Positions 17,819-26,543 of a stretch of 64,000 bases of DNA are shown in pieces. The notes beneath the pieces are model-generated. The model searched no databases. It was not told the DNA's origin and was given only the letters and a program-made list of their open reading frames with translations. This stretch comes from Altererythrobacter sp. Lineage in GTDB: Bacteria; Pseudomonadota; Alphaproteobacteria; Sphingomonadales; Sphingomonadaceae. How positions within the stretch are numbered: position 1 is the first letter of the stretch; each line of letters begins with the position of its first letter. The stretch lies in assembly GCA_017308255.1 (NCBI GenBank), contig JAFKFN010000004.1, forward strand, positions 1 through 64,000, written 5' to 3'. The translations under genes were made by a program, and so were the position numbers.

Positions 17819-18943
17819 TTAAGCCGCCAGCCGCCCATCGGCGTCGAACCGCAGTTCCACCGGAACTTCGATCGCCGGGGCCGGGCGGGCCTCGCCGCGC
17901 TTCAGCGACAGGACGAAGGCCAGCACGGCCGCGATCGCGGCGTAAAGTTCCTCGCGGATCGTCTGGTTCTCGCGCGTGGTGTAATAGACGGAACGGGCCA
18001 GCTGCGGGTATTCCAGCAGCGGCACGCCGTATTCGCGCGCCAGTTCCTTCATCGCCTGCGCCTTGTCGCCCCGGCCCTTGGCCAGCACCAGCGGCGCGGC
18101 GGCCTTGTCCGGGTCATAAGTCATCGCCACGGCGAAATGGGTCGGGTTGGTCAGCACGAACTGCGCCTGGCGCATCGCATTGGCCACGCTGCCGGCGGCA
18201 ATGTCGCGCTGGCGCTGGCGGCGGTGCGCGCGGGCTTCGGGCGAACCTTCCGCTTCCTTGTGCTCGTCGCGCATTTCCTGATGGCTCATTTTCAACCGCT
18301 GGTTGCGGCGGAGCAGCTGGATCGGCACGTCGATCAGGGCGATGATCACCAGCCCGGCGGCCAGGGCGAACAGCAGCGACGTCAGCGCCCCCCAGCCGGC
18401 GGCCAGCTGCTGCGACAGGTTGCCGTTGCCCAGGCTGGCGATCGTCCCCAGCCAGTTGCGGCCCCAGGCCAGTGCGATCGCGCCCAGCAGCGCCACCTTC
18501 AGCAGGCCCTTGCCCATCTCGATCCAGCCGGTGGGGCCGAACATCCGCTTGAGGCCGGACAGCGGGTTGATCCGCGATCCCTTGAAAGCCAGGTTCTCCG
18601 GCACCCAGCGCCCGTCGCTCAGGCCCAGCTGCGTCACCAGCGCCAGGGCGATGATCGGCGCGGCCACGGTCAGGATCGGGGGCAGGGCGGCCAGCAGGGC
18701 GGACAGCAGGATCGGCCCCACGCGGAACTCGATCACGTCCGCCCGGTCGAACACCAGGGCCTCGCGCAGCACCGCGCCGATCTCGGAAAGCAGCCACGGC
18801 CCGGCGAATGAAAGCCACGCCGCCGCGAACAGGATCGCCGCCGCCGTCGCCAGCTCGCGCGATCGCAGCACGTCGCCTTTCAGGGCGGCGTCGCGCTTGC
18901 GCTTCTGGGTTGGCGCGAATGTCTTCTCGCCGCTCTCGCTCAT
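17819..18943 (-). CDS. flhB: Flagellar export switch protein FlhB
   Basis: 374 residues. Four hydrophobic segments lie between about residues 32 and 210, followed by the cytoplasmic domain with the self-cleavage motif NPTH at 266-269 (VLTNPTHFAVAMTYD). FlhB switches the export gate from rod/hook to filament substrates. Its ATG overlaps the fliR stop by 4 bases. The opening EKTFAPTQKRKRDA is typical. Confidence 0.95.
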   Translation of the reverse strand: MSESGEKTFAPTQKRKRDAALKGDVLRSRELATAAAILFAAAWLSFAGPWLLSEIGAVLREALVFDRADVIEFRVGPILLSALLAALPPILTVAAPIIALALVTQLGLSDGRWVPENLAFKGSRINPLSGLKRMFGPTGWIEMGKGLLKVALLGAIALAWGRNWLGTIASLGNGNLSQQLAAGWGALTSLLFALAAGLVIIALIDVPIQLLRRNQRLKMSHQEMRDEHKEAEGSPEARAHRRQRQRDIAAGSVANAMRQAQFVLTNPTHFAVAMTYDPDKAAAPLVLAKGRGDKAQAMKELAREYGVPLLEYPQLARSVYYTTRENQTIREELYAAIAAVLAFVLSLKRGEARPAPAIEVPVELRFDADGRLAA

Positions 18944-19725
18944 CGCGCGATCACGCTTTCCGCCTGGTCCAGCGATATCCCGATCAGGTCGCCGAACTGG
19001 TCATAGAGCAGGGGCGCGGCCACGATCAGCGCGGCGATGCCCGCCAGCACGCCGGCCGGAAGGCCCAGCGCGAACAAGTTGAGCGACGGGGCCGAACGGC
19101 TCAGCACGCCGGTCAGCACCTGCACCAGCAGCAGCACCAGCGTCACCGGCAAGGCGATCCGCACGGCCGTCTCGAACATGGTCCCGGCGAAGGAGGCGAT
19201 CAGCTCGAAGCGTTCCGCCCCCAGCCAGGTCTCGCCCGGCGGAAACACGCGATAGCTTTCCACCAGCAGCGCGATCCAGTGCAGGTGCGCGCCCACGCTC
19301 AGGAAGATCAGCACCAGCACGATGGTGAAGTATTGCCCGAAGGCGGTGGTCTGCCCGCCGCCCGTGGGGTCCGCCGCCACGGCCATGCTCATGCCCATTC
19401 CGCCGCTGATCAGCTCGGCGGCCAGGGTCGGCGCGGCGAAGGCGATCTGCAGCACGAAGCCCAGCGCCAGCCCCACCAGGACTTCGCCGGCCACGGCGGT
19501 CAGCCCGGCCACGGAAAACAGCGCCGGCGGCGCCGTCACCTGGGGGAACCAGGCGGCCACGAAGATCGCCAGCGCCCAGGCCATGCACACGCGCACGGTG
19601 ACTGGGACCGAAGCGGCGCCGAAGAACGGCGCGGCGAACAGCGCGGCGCCGATCCGGGTCATCAGGAAGGCCGCGCGCCAGAAATCCTGTTCGATGGCGC
19701 CCAGCCCGAAATCGAGCCCGATCAC
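18940..19725 (-). CDS. fliR: Flagellar export gate protein FliR
   Basis: 261 residues from a GTG start with GAGGAC upstream. Several strongly hydrophobic segments and the stretches LMTRIGAALFAAPFFGAASV and LALGFVLQIAFAAPTLAAEL match FliR. It forms the export gate in the basal body with FliP and FliQ. The gene lies between fliQ and flhB, the standard order. Confidence 0.92.
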   Translation of the reverse strand: MIGLDFGLGAIEQDFWRAAFLMTRIGAALFAAPFFGAASVPVTVRVCMAWALAIFVAAWFPQVTAPPALFSVAGLTAVAGEVLVGLALGFVLQIAFAAPTLAAELISGGMGMSMAVAADPTGGGQTTAFGQYFTIVLVLIFLSVGAHLHWIALLVESYRVFPPGETWLGAERFELIASFAGTMFETAVRIALPVTLVLLLVQVLTGVLSRSAPSLNLFALGLPAGVLAGIAALIVAAPLLYDQFGDLIGISLDQAESVIAR

Positions 19726-19735
19726 TGGCCTGTCC

Positions 19736-20008
19736 TCACTGGCCGATCCTGGCGATCTCGAGGAAGATCTCCTGCATGAAGTCGCTCACCAGCGCCATCA
19801 TCGAAGCGCCGAACAGCACCAGCACCAGCGCCACCGCGGCCAGCTTGGGGACGAACGTCAGCGTCTGTTCGTTGACCGATGTGGCGGCCTGGATCAGGCC
19901 CACCACCAGGCCGATGGCCAGTGCCGCCAGCAGGATCGGCGCGGCAACCAGCGCGGTGGTCCACAGCATCCGGTCGGCCAGCGAAAGAAGGATGGGAAGT
20001 TCGTTCAT
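19736..20008 (-). CDS. fliQ: Flagellar export gate protein FliQ
   Basis: 90 residues with two membrane hairpin helices: ALVAAPILLAALAIGLVVG and AAVALVLVLFGASMMALVS. The conserved GLIQAATSVNEQTLTFVPK loop of FliQ links them. The start at 20008 (MNELPILLSLADRML) follows the fliP stop by 5 bases. Confidence 0.93.
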   Translation of the reverse strand: MNELPILLSLADRMLWTTALVAAPILLAALAIGLVVGLIQAATSVNEQTLTFVPKLAAVALVLVLFGASMMALVSDFMQEIFLEIARIGQ

Positions 20009-20013
20009 GGCGG

Positions 20014-20769
20014 CTACGCGAAGCTGGAGGCGAGGGAGCCCATCAAGAGCGCCCATCCGTCAACCAGGACGAACAGCAGCAGCTTGAACGGCAGCGAAAC
20101 GATCATCGGACTCATCATCATCATGCCCAGGCTCATCAGCACGCTGGAAACCACCAGGTCGATCACCAGGAACGGCAGGAACAGCATGAAGCCGATCTGG
20201 AAAGCGGTCTTCAGCTCGCTGGTCACGAAGGCCGGCAGCAGGATGGAGAACGGCACGTCCGCCTGGCTGGCGAACTTGGGCGCATTGGCGATATCGGCGA
20301 ACATCTCCAGGTCGCTTTCGCGGGTCTGGCGGATCATGAAGGCGTGGAACTGGTCGCCGGCGGCGGCGATCGCCTGCTCGGCGTTGATCTGCCCGGCGGA
20401 ATAAGGCGCGATGGCCGCGTCGTTCACCCGTTCCAGCGTCGGCGCCATGACGAACAGCGACAGGAACAGCGCCAGGCCGATCAGCACCTGGTTGGGCGGG
20501 GATTGCTGCAAGCCCAGCGCCTGGCGCAGGATCGCCAGCACCACGATGATCCGGGTGAAGCTGGTCATCATCAGGACCAGGGCCGGCAGCACCGTCAGCA
20601 GGCCCATGACCAGCAGGAGCTGCAACGACAGGCTCAGCGGCGCACCGCCGGCTCCGCCCAGCTCGCCGAACGCGCGGTCCAGCGCGCCCGGCACGGCGGT
20701 CTGGGCGTGGGCCAGGGCGGGGAGGGCCAGCGCCGCCACGGCGCCGGTCACGGCGGCCAGGCGCTTCAC
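20014..20769 (-). CDS. fliP: Flagellar export gate protein FliP
   Basis: 251 residues from a GTG that overlaps the fliO stop (GTGA). A cleavable signal peptide (VTGAVAALALPALAHAQ) is typical of FliP. Then come LLLVMGLLTVLPALVLMMTS, the QSPPNQVLIGLALFLSLFVM segment and LLPAFVTSELKTAFQIGFML, all FliP signatures. Together with FliQ and FliR it forms the export channel. Confidence 0.95.
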   Translation of the reverse strand: MKRLAAVTGAVAALALPALAHAQTAVPGALDRAFGELGGAGGAPLSLSLQLLLVMGLLTVLPALVLMMTSFTRIIVVLAILRQALGLQQSPPNQVLIGLALFLSLFVMAPTLERVNDAAIAPYSAGQINAEQAIAAAGDQFHAFMIRQTRESDLEMFADIANAPKFASQADVPFSILLPAFVTSELKTAFQIGFMLFLPFLVIDLVVSSVLMSLGMMMMSPMIVSLPFKLLLFVLVDGWALLMGSLASSFA

Positions 20770-21044
20770 GCGGCGTCCTCCTCGATCACGCGCGCCGGCG
20801 CTTCGGCCAGCCGCGTCAGCCCGTGGCGCGATGTCGAAACCAGGATCTCGCGGCCGTGAAACTCCAGCACGCACAGGCGCATGGTCGGCGAAAGCATCGT
20901 CGTCTCGACGATCCGCACCGCCTTGGTCCCGCGCTGCGGGCCGCCCATCCGGTCCTGCATCCGCTGGGCCAGCTTCAGGCTGCCCCAGATCATCCCCCCG
21001 ATGATCGGCAGCAGGATCAGCAGCTTGAGGATGTACCACAGCAT
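20766..21044 (-). CDS. fliO: Flagellar biosynthesis protein FliO
   Basis: 92 residues. One N-terminal membrane segment (LWYILKLLILLPIIGGMIWG) is followed by a small basic cytoplasmic domain (VRIVETTMLSPTMRLCVLEF, HGREILVSTS), the normal form of FliO. It helps assemble FliP. It overlaps fliN (TGATG) and fliP (GTGA). Confidence 0.85.
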   Translation of the reverse strand: MLWYILKLLILLPIIGGMIWGSLKLAQRMQDRMGGPQRGTKAVRIVETTMLSPTMRLCVLEFHGREILVSTSRHGLTRLAEAPARVIEEDAA

Positions 21045-21367
21045 CAGGCGGCTTTCCCCGCCTTGCCGGCCGGGGCGGCATTGGTCACTTCGATCGGGGC
21101 CGCGCGCCGGTCGCGGGGGGCATTGCCCACCAGCTCCAGGATGCGCAGGCCGAAGCGGTTGCCTTCGGCGATCACTTCGCCCCGGGCGATCAGCTTGCCG
21201 TTGACCATCACATCCAGCGGCTCGTCGATCAGCCGGTCGAGCATGACCACGCTGTCTTCCGCCAGGTCCAGCACGTCGCGCAGGCGCATCTGCGCGCGGC
21301 CAAGCTCGACAGTCAGGCGGACGTCGATGTCGTGGATCAGGTCGAATCCGTTGGCGGCGTCGATCAT
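21044..21367 (-). CDS. fliN: Flagellar motor switch protein FliN
   Basis: 107 residues forming a single SPOA domain: DIDVRLTVELGRAQMRLRDV, then LDRLIDEPLDVMVNGKLIAR and GEVIAEGNRFGLRIL, ending in a short Ala/Lys-rich tail. FliN forms the bottom of the C-ring. The start overlaps the fliM stop by 4 bases. Confidence 0.93.
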   Translation of the reverse strand: MIDAANGFDLIHDIDVRLTVELGRAQMRLRDVLDLAEDSVVMLDRLIDEPLDVMVNGKLIARGEVIAEGNRFGLRILELVGNAPRDRRAAPIEVTNAAPAGKAGKAA

Positions 21368-22251
21368 TGGGTATCCTTTCCGAGGGAGCACTGGGTGATC
21401 TGCAAGGCGACCTGCTTGTCGACCTCGCCGACCGTCCCGCGTGCGAGAGTGGTTTCGCCGATCCGCAGCGGCACGCTGCGGGCGACCATGATGGGCAGCA
21501 CGTCGCCGGGCGCGAGGCCGGCGAAGCGATGAAGCGGAACGGTCATGTCCACCAGCGTGGCGCTGGCGGTCAGTGGCAGGTCGGCGAACGGCGCGTCGCC
21601 GGCGCCGGCCTTCCGCTTGGGGCCGCTGTGTGGGTGCGTCGCGGCGCTGCGGGGCAGCAGCAGCGGCAGGGCCTCGGTCTCCGCCGCCAGCACGATGCGC
21701 CATGGCGCCTCGCTGTCGTCGGTGACTTCCAGCTCCAGCACGGTCAGCGCCGTGGCGGGCTCGAACGGCGCCAGTTGCGCCACGTTCGGGCCGCGCCGGC
21801 CGGGCCGCAGCTCGATCCCGGCCAGTTCCCCGGCCACGGCGGCCATGGCCTGCTTCTCCAGCCGCTGGGCCAGCAGATCGGCCGAAAGCGGCAGCTCGGC
21901 GGGCAGCGTATCGCCCAGGGCGCCCGATCCGCCGAAAGCGCGGTCGAGCTGGGCCAGCAGGGCGCGCCCGTCCAGCGACAGCAGCATGGCGCGGTCGTCG
22001 GGCCCGAAGGTGTGCACGCTGCTGGCGGCCAGCGGGCCGCAGCGTTCGGCCAGCTCGCTCGCCGCCAGCGGGCTCGCGCCCAGCGAACGCACCTGCCGCG
22101 CGGACAGCACCTGCCGCAGCGCGCCGGCCAGCCGTTCGCCGAACAGCTCGAAATCGTGGCCCAGCTCGCGCGGCGCGGCGCGGCGCTTCAGCAGCGCGTC
22201 GCAATGGGCCGCCGCGCGCCCGGCCGCGGAAGGAAACGTTTCGCGCATCAT
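21364..22251 (-). CDS. fliM: Flagellar motor switch protein FliM, short form
   Basis: 295 residues, shorter than the usual 320-360. The middle domain contains LLSLDGRALLAQLDRAFGG, and the C-terminal SPOA domain contains MTVPLHRFAGLAPGDVLPI and RIGETTLARGTVGEVD. The N-terminal LSQ-x-EIDALL peptide that binds CheY in most FliM proteins is absent; the protein opens MMRETFPSAAGRAAAHCDAL. Placement between fliL and fliN supports the call. Confidence 0.82.
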   Translation of the reverse strand: MMRETFPSAAGRAAAHCDALLKRRAAPRELGHDFELFGERLAGALRQVLSARQVRSLGASPLAASELAERCGPLAASSVHTFGPDDRAMLLSLDGRALLAQLDRAFGGSGALGDTLPAELPLSADLLAQRLEKQAMAAVAGELAGIELRPGRRGPNVAQLAPFEPATALTVLELEVTDDSEAPWRIVLAAETEALPLLLPRSAATHPHSGPKRKAGAGDAPFADLPLTASATLVDMTVPLHRFAGLAPGDVLPIMVARSVPLRIGETTLARGTVGEVDKQVALQITQCSLGKDTQ

Positions 22252-22832
22252 TGCACGATGAAGGTTCTGAAGTAGACGTTATCCACCCCGCCGAAGCCTT
22301 CCTGCTCGGTCAGCACGGTGTTCACAGCGTCGGTCAGGCGCTTCTGCAGGCGGATCTTGCCGTCCGGCAGGTACATGTCCTCTTCCGGCGTATCGGCGAT
22401 GGTGATGAGGATGCGCGAACGGATCGCCAGCTCGTGCTCCTTCAGCCACATCAGCACGCGCCCGTCGCGGTGGGTGGAGGCAGCCAGGCTCAGCTGCACC
22501 AGCGCGTCCGAATCCCTGAGGTTGGAGGTGAAGTCCTCGGCGAAGGTGTAATAGGCGGTGCGATAGCGGCTCCCGCCATCCCCGTGGATCAGCTCCGCGC
22601 CTTCCGCGGCGCCTTTCGGCGGGGGCGGGGCGTAAGGATCGCTGGCGCCCTTCAGCACCAGTTGCGGGCCGCTTTCGTGCGCCTGCGCCTTGTCGCCGAT
22701 CAGCCCGGCCGACATCAGGGCGAAGGCCGTGCCCCCGCCCGCGCCGACGAGCACCACGCCCACCAGCAGCATCTTGAAGAGCCCCTTGCCCTTCTTCGCC
22801 GGCTTGTCGGACTTGTCCTTTTTCTCGCTCAC
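22248..22832 (-). CDS. fliL: Flagellar basal-body protein FliL
   Basis: 194 residues. A lysine-rich cytoplasmic start (SEKKDKSDKPAKKGKG) precedes one membrane span (FKMLLVGVVLVGAGGGTAFA). The periplasmic domain has YYTFAEDFTSNLRDSDALVQ and DMYLPDGKIRLQKRLTDAVN and ends VDNVYFRTFIVQ, the FliL pattern. It associates with the stator. The end overlaps fliM by 4 bases. Confidence 0.9.
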   Translation of the reverse strand: MSEKKDKSDKPAKKGKGLFKMLLVGVVLVGAGGGTAFALMSAGLIGDKAQAHESGPQLVLKGASDPYAPPPPKGAAEGAELIHGDGGSRYRTAYYTFAEDFTSNLRDSDALVQLSLAASTHRDGRVLMWLKEHELAIRSRILITIADTPEEDMYLPDGKIRLQKRLTDAVNTVLTEQEGFGGVDNVYFRTFIVQ

Positions 22833-22865
22833 TCTGGTTACCTCGATGCTTGGATTGGCTGGAAA

Positions 22866-24125
22866 TCAGGCGAAGATGCCCGCCGGCTGGCGGCCGCCTT
22901 GCGCCACGTGCGGCGCGCGCTCTCGCGGCTGGCGGCCCTCGGGCCCCGGCTGGTCGCGGTGCGCCGCATGGCCGTTGGCCGATGCGTTATCGCGATCGGC
23001 CGGCCCGCCGCGCGCCGCCTGGGACTGGGTCTGGGATTGCGTCTGGGACTGGCCCTGCGGCTGGCCGTCCGCCGGCGAATGGAACGCCTGCGCGCCCACG
23101 GCCTGCGCCACCGCGCGATGGGCCTCGGGATTGCTGGCCGAAAGCTGGACCGAAAGCAGCCCGTCGCGCCGCTGGTCGAAGCGCAGGGAAAGCTCGCCGA
23201 ACTCGGCATGATCGATGGACAGCGCTTCGGTCGCCGGGGCGAACACCTCGCGCGCGGCGGTCAGGCGGTCGACGATGCGGGTCAGGTCCTGCAAGGCATC
23301 GGCCGGCATCGAAGGCCGCACCTCGCCGCTGGCGGTCAGCGCCGGTGCGGGCGTGGCAGGGGCTGCCACCAGGCTCGCGGCATCGGCTGGCCGCGCCGCG
23401 TCGGCCATGGCCGGCTGGGCGGCCGCTCGCTCGATCCCGGCTGTGCGCGGCCGGGCGGCGGGCGCATCGCCGTCCGCCCCGCTGTCAGAAGCGGTATCCA
23501 TCGCCATTCCGGCCGGCGCCTGCGCGCCGGGCTCGGGGGCGACCTGCACCGCCACCGAGGCGCCATTCGCTTTCTCGCCACTCGTGCGCGTCTCGCCCTC
23601 GTTCGCCGGGGCCGCTTGCGCCGCAACGGGCTGGGGCAACGCGGCGCGGCCCGGCGCGGTCCGGGCGCTCTGCCCGGCGGCGCCGGCTTCGGTCTCGCCC
23701 GCGCTTTCGGCAAGGTTCGGCGCGGCGGGGAGGGGGGCATGCGGCACGATCACCGCCGCCACGATCGCTTCGGCGGCGGCGGCTTGCGCCGCTGCCTCGT
23801 CGGAGGGATCGGCCGGCTCCTCGCCGCTGTCATCGGCAAGGTCCGGCAGCGCCACCGGCAAGGTTTTGCCGGCCTTTGCCGTTTCCGGCAGCGCGGTGCC
23901 GTGGGCCGCGCCGGCCTTGGGCGTTTCGGCGTCCGCTGTCTCGGCGGTCTCGCTGGAACGGGGCGCTTGCGCGGATTTGCCCTGGGTGTCGGCCTTGTGC
24001 GGTTCGTGCTGGGCCAGCACGGCGGAAAAGCCGCCTTTGGCCCGCGCCGTGTCGGGGCCGGCCGGTCTCGGCTCGGCGGGTTCGGGAGAGAGGCGGGCAG
24101 GGGTCGAAGAAGCCAGAGAGATCAT
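22866..24125 (-). CDS. fliK: Flagellar hook-length control protein FliK
   Basis: 419 residues of mostly low-complexity Ala/Pro/Glu sequence, as usual for the ruler part. The C-terminal recognisable core is HAEFGELSLRFDQRRDGLLS and VQLSASNPEAHRAV, matching the FliK/Flg_hook substrate-switch domain (L-x-P-x-x-LG-x-V-x-v...). A QSQTQSQTQSQ run follows it, which is unusual. It is secreted during hook assembly and triggers the FlhB switch. Placement between fliJ and fliL is typical. Confidence 0.82.
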   Translation of the reverse strand: MISLASSTPARLSPEPAEPRPAGPDTARAKGGFSAVLAQHEPHKADTQGKSAQAPRSSETAETADAETPKAGAAHGTALPETAKAGKTLPVALPDLADDSGEEPADPSDEAAAQAAAAEAIVAAVIVPHAPLPAAPNLAESAGETEAGAAGQSARTAPGRAALPQPVAAQAAPANEGETRTSGEKANGASVAVQVAPEPGAQAPAGMAMDTASDSGADGDAPAARPRTAGIERAAAQPAMADAARPADAASLVAAPATPAPALTASGEVRPSMPADALQDLTRIVDRLTAAREVFAPATEALSIDHAEFGELSLRFDQRRDGLLSVQLSASNPEAHRAVAQAVGAQAFHSPADGQPQGQSQTQSQTQSQAARGGPADRDNASANGHAAHRDQPGPEGRQPRERAPHVAQGGRQPAGIFA

Positions 24126-24176
24126 CGGTTCGCCGTTCGCGGTTGGTCTCCCCGATTATTCAAGATGCGTGCCAGT

Positions 24177-24599
24177 TTACCTTGCCGGCCCGGTTTTCCT
24201 TGCCGGCGTAAAATGTACCCGGCCAAGCTGGTCCAGGATCGAACGGTGCAGCTCGCGCCGGCTTTCCTCCGCCCGTTGCAGGCGGCGTTCGGCGGCGGCC
24301 AGGTCGGCCAGCCGATCGTCCGCCTCGCGCCGCGCCGCGCTCGCCTGGCGGCTGGCGGTATGGCCCAGTTCCCGCAAGTGAGCGCCCAGGATGGCCGCGC
24401 CGCGCAAGTCCGCCGCGTCCGCCGCCGTGTCGCGCAAGGCGTAGAGCTGGGCCAGCGAATGGGTGCGTTCGGAAAGCTGCTCCAGCTTCAGGCGGATCGC
24501 TTCCGCCCGGTGCGCTTCCGACGCGGCCTTGCGCTGTTCCGCCGAACGGACCCGCTCGATCAGCCGCGCGCGGCGCAGGCGCGTCTTGTCACTGGTCAT
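24177..24599 (-). CDS. fliJ: Flagellar export protein FliJ-like
   Basis: 140 residues, nearly all charged alpha-helix suited to an antiparallel coiled coil (RRARLIERVRSAEQRKAASE; RREADDRLADLAAAERRLQR). FliJ fits inside the FliI ATPase ring. Sequence identity in this family is always low, so the call rests on size, helicity and its place directly after fliI, which it overlaps by 11 bases. Confidence 0.72.
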   Translation of the reverse strand: MTSDKTRLRRARLIERVRSAEQRKAASEAHRAEAIRLKLEQLSERTHSLAQLYALRDTAADAADLRGAAILGAHLRELGHTASRQASAARREADDRLADLAAAERRLQRAEESRRELHRSILDQLGRVHFTPARKTGPAR

Positions 24600-25920
24600 A
24601 GCCGATCAGCTCGGCCAGCTCGTCGCCGGCCCGCGCCAGGGGTACTTTCTCCCCCGGGTCCTGCGACAGGAATTGCGTGATCTTCGGCTGCAAGGCGATC
24701 GCGCGGTCGATCATCGGATCCGCCCCCGCGCGATAGGCGCCCATTAGCACCAGGTCGCGATTGCTTTCATAGCTCGAAACCAGCGCGCGGAACCGCCGCG
24801 CCAGCGCCGAATGTTCGCCCGGCGCCACGTCGCTCATCACCCGGCTCAGCGATGCGCCCACGTCGATCGCCGGATATTGTCCGCGCTGCGCCAGCTCGCG
24901 CGACAGCACGATATGCCCGTCCAGGATCGATCGCGCGGTGTCCACCACCGGGTCGTTCTGGTCGTCGCCATCGGCCAGCACGGTATAGATCGCGGTGATC
25001 GAACCGCCGCTTTCGGCCGAATTGCCCGCGCGCTCCACCAGCTTGGTCAGGGTGGAAAGGGCCGACGGGGGATAGCCCCTGGCGGCGCCCGGCTCGCCCA
25101 GCAGGATGCCGATCTCGCGTGCCGCATGGGCGATGCGGGTCAGGCTGTCCTGGATCAGCAGCACTCTCTGGCCCTGGGCGCGGAAATATTCGGCCAGCGA
25201 TGTCGCCAGCAGCGCGCCGCGCAGGCGCAGGTTGGCTGCGTGATCGGCGGGCACGGCGATCACGGCGGTGCGGGCCTTGGCCTCGCCGCTCATGTGCCGG
25301 GCCACGAAATCGGATACCTCGCGCGCGCGCTCGCCGATCAGGCCCACGATCACCACGTCCGCCTCGGCGCCTTCCGCGATCATGTCGATCAGCACGGATT
25401 TGCCCACGCCCGATCCGGCCATGATGCCCACACGCTGGCCCACGCCCAGCGTGGTCAGCGCATTGATGGAACGGATGCCGGTGTCGAACGGCTCGCGCAC
25501 GCTGGCGCGGTCCAGCGCGCCGGTGCGCTTGCCGCCCGCCGGCCATTCGCTGGGGCAGCGCAGCGGCGGGCCGCCGTCGATCGGCTGGCCCAGTCCGTCC
25601 ACCGCCCGGCCCAGATAGGCGCTTCCCACAGGCAGCATCCCCGGCCGGCCTTCCGGCCGTACCGTCACGCCCGGGCGCAGCAGCACGCTGTCGCCCAGCA
25701 TCATCATCATCGTGCGCCCGTTGCGAAAGCCGATCACTTCCGCCGTCAGCTGGTTGCCCTTGCCGTCGTCGATCCGGCACAGCCCGCCGATCGGCACGGC
25801 CAGGCCGCTCACCTCGATCAGGCCGCCGTCGCAGGCCGTCACCCGGCCGAAGCGGCGCGGCGCCAGGTCGAAGGGCGCCATGGACAGGTCGCCTATCACG
25901 GCATCGAACTGCTTCAGCAC
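24589..25920 (-). CDS. fliI: Flagellum-specific ATPase FliI
   Basis: 443 residues from a GTG that overlaps the fliH stop (GTGCTGA). The Walker A motif GSGVGKS is at 169-175, followed by ADVVIVGLIGERAREVSDF, the Walker B strand RVLLIQDSLTR, GEPGAARGYPPS and SITAIYTVLADGDDQNDP. These are the F1-beta-like hallmarks of FliI. It drives unfolding and release of export substrates at the base of the gate. Confidence 0.95.
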   Translation of the reverse strand: MLKQFDAVIGDLSMAPFDLAPRRFGRVTACDGGLIEVSGLAVPIGGLCRIDDGKGNQLTAEVIGFRNGRTMMMMLGDSVLLRPGVTVRPEGRPGMLPVGSAYLGRAVDGLGQPIDGGPPLRCPSEWPAGGKRTGALDRASVREPFDTGIRSINALTTLGVGQRVGIMAGSGVGKSVLIDMIAEGAEADVVIVGLIGERAREVSDFVARHMSGEAKARTAVIAVPADHAANLRLRGALLATSLAEYFRAQGQRVLLIQDSLTRIAHAAREIGILLGEPGAARGYPPSALSTLTKLVERAGNSAESGGSITAIYTVLADGDDQNDPVVDTARSILDGHIVLSRELAQRGQYPAIDVGASLSRVMSDVAPGEHSALARRFRALVSSYESNRDLVLMGAYRAGADPMIDRAIALQPKITQFLSQDPGEKVPLARAGDELAELIGYDQ

Positions 25921-26495
25921 GCCTGGAACGCTTCCGCCAGGATGCGCCGCCATTGCGAAGGCCCGTCCTCGATGCCGCCATCGGCGGTCTCGATGCGCAG
26001 GCCGCCGCGTTCCACGCTGATGTCGGGTTCCACCGTCAGGTTCTGCGGCAGGCGGTTCTCCACCAGCACCAGGTCATCGGGATTGAGCAGCACGCGCCGC
26101 TCGTCCTGCGTGCGGCGCAGCATGGCCACGGCCGCCTGTACGCGCGTCGCCAGGCCATCCATGTCCAGCGCCAGCGGCAGCACGGCCTCTTCGCACAGGG
26201 CATGGACGGTCTGTTGCAGCCGTTCGGCCAGCTCGGCCGCGCTCGCTTCGTCGAAACGGGTGAAGGCCAGCTCGATCGCGGCTCGCGCGGTATCGCGTTC
26301 GCGTTCGGCATGCAGCGCTTCGTCGCGCGCCGCGGCGCTGCCGTCGGCGAACCCGCGGGCATAAGCTTCGGCCAGGGGATCGGGCGCGGGCTCGGCCGGG
26401 ACCTTGCCATGCCCGCCGCCCAGCAGCGAGGAAAAGCGCGGATCGCGGGCGAACTCGCCCCGTGCGCGCATGATATCCAGCGGCAGGCTGGCCAT
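25914..26495 (-). CDS. fliH: Flagellar assembly protein FliH
   Basis: 193 residues. The segment EAYARGFADGSAAARDEAL is the G-x-x-x-G helix typical of FliH, followed by a long charged helix and a C-terminal domain (RRVLLNPDDLVLVENRLPQN, VERGGLRIETADGGIEDG). FliH regulates FliI and docks it to the C-ring. It overlaps fliI and follows fliG by 48 bases. Confidence 0.85.
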   Translation of the reverse strand: MASLPLDIMRARGEFARDPRFSSLLGGGHGKVPAEPAPDPLAEAYARGFADGSAAARDEALHAERERDTARAAIELAFTRFDEASAAELAERLQQTVHALCEEAVLPLALDMDGLATRVQAAVAMLRRTQDERRVLLNPDDLVLVENRLPQNLTVEPDISVERGGLRIETADGGIEDGPSQWRRILAEAFQAC

Positions 26496-26543
26496 CAGCG
26501 TTCTCCTCGTATCGGCGGGCAGGGGCGGGCGATCGCCGGGGGC

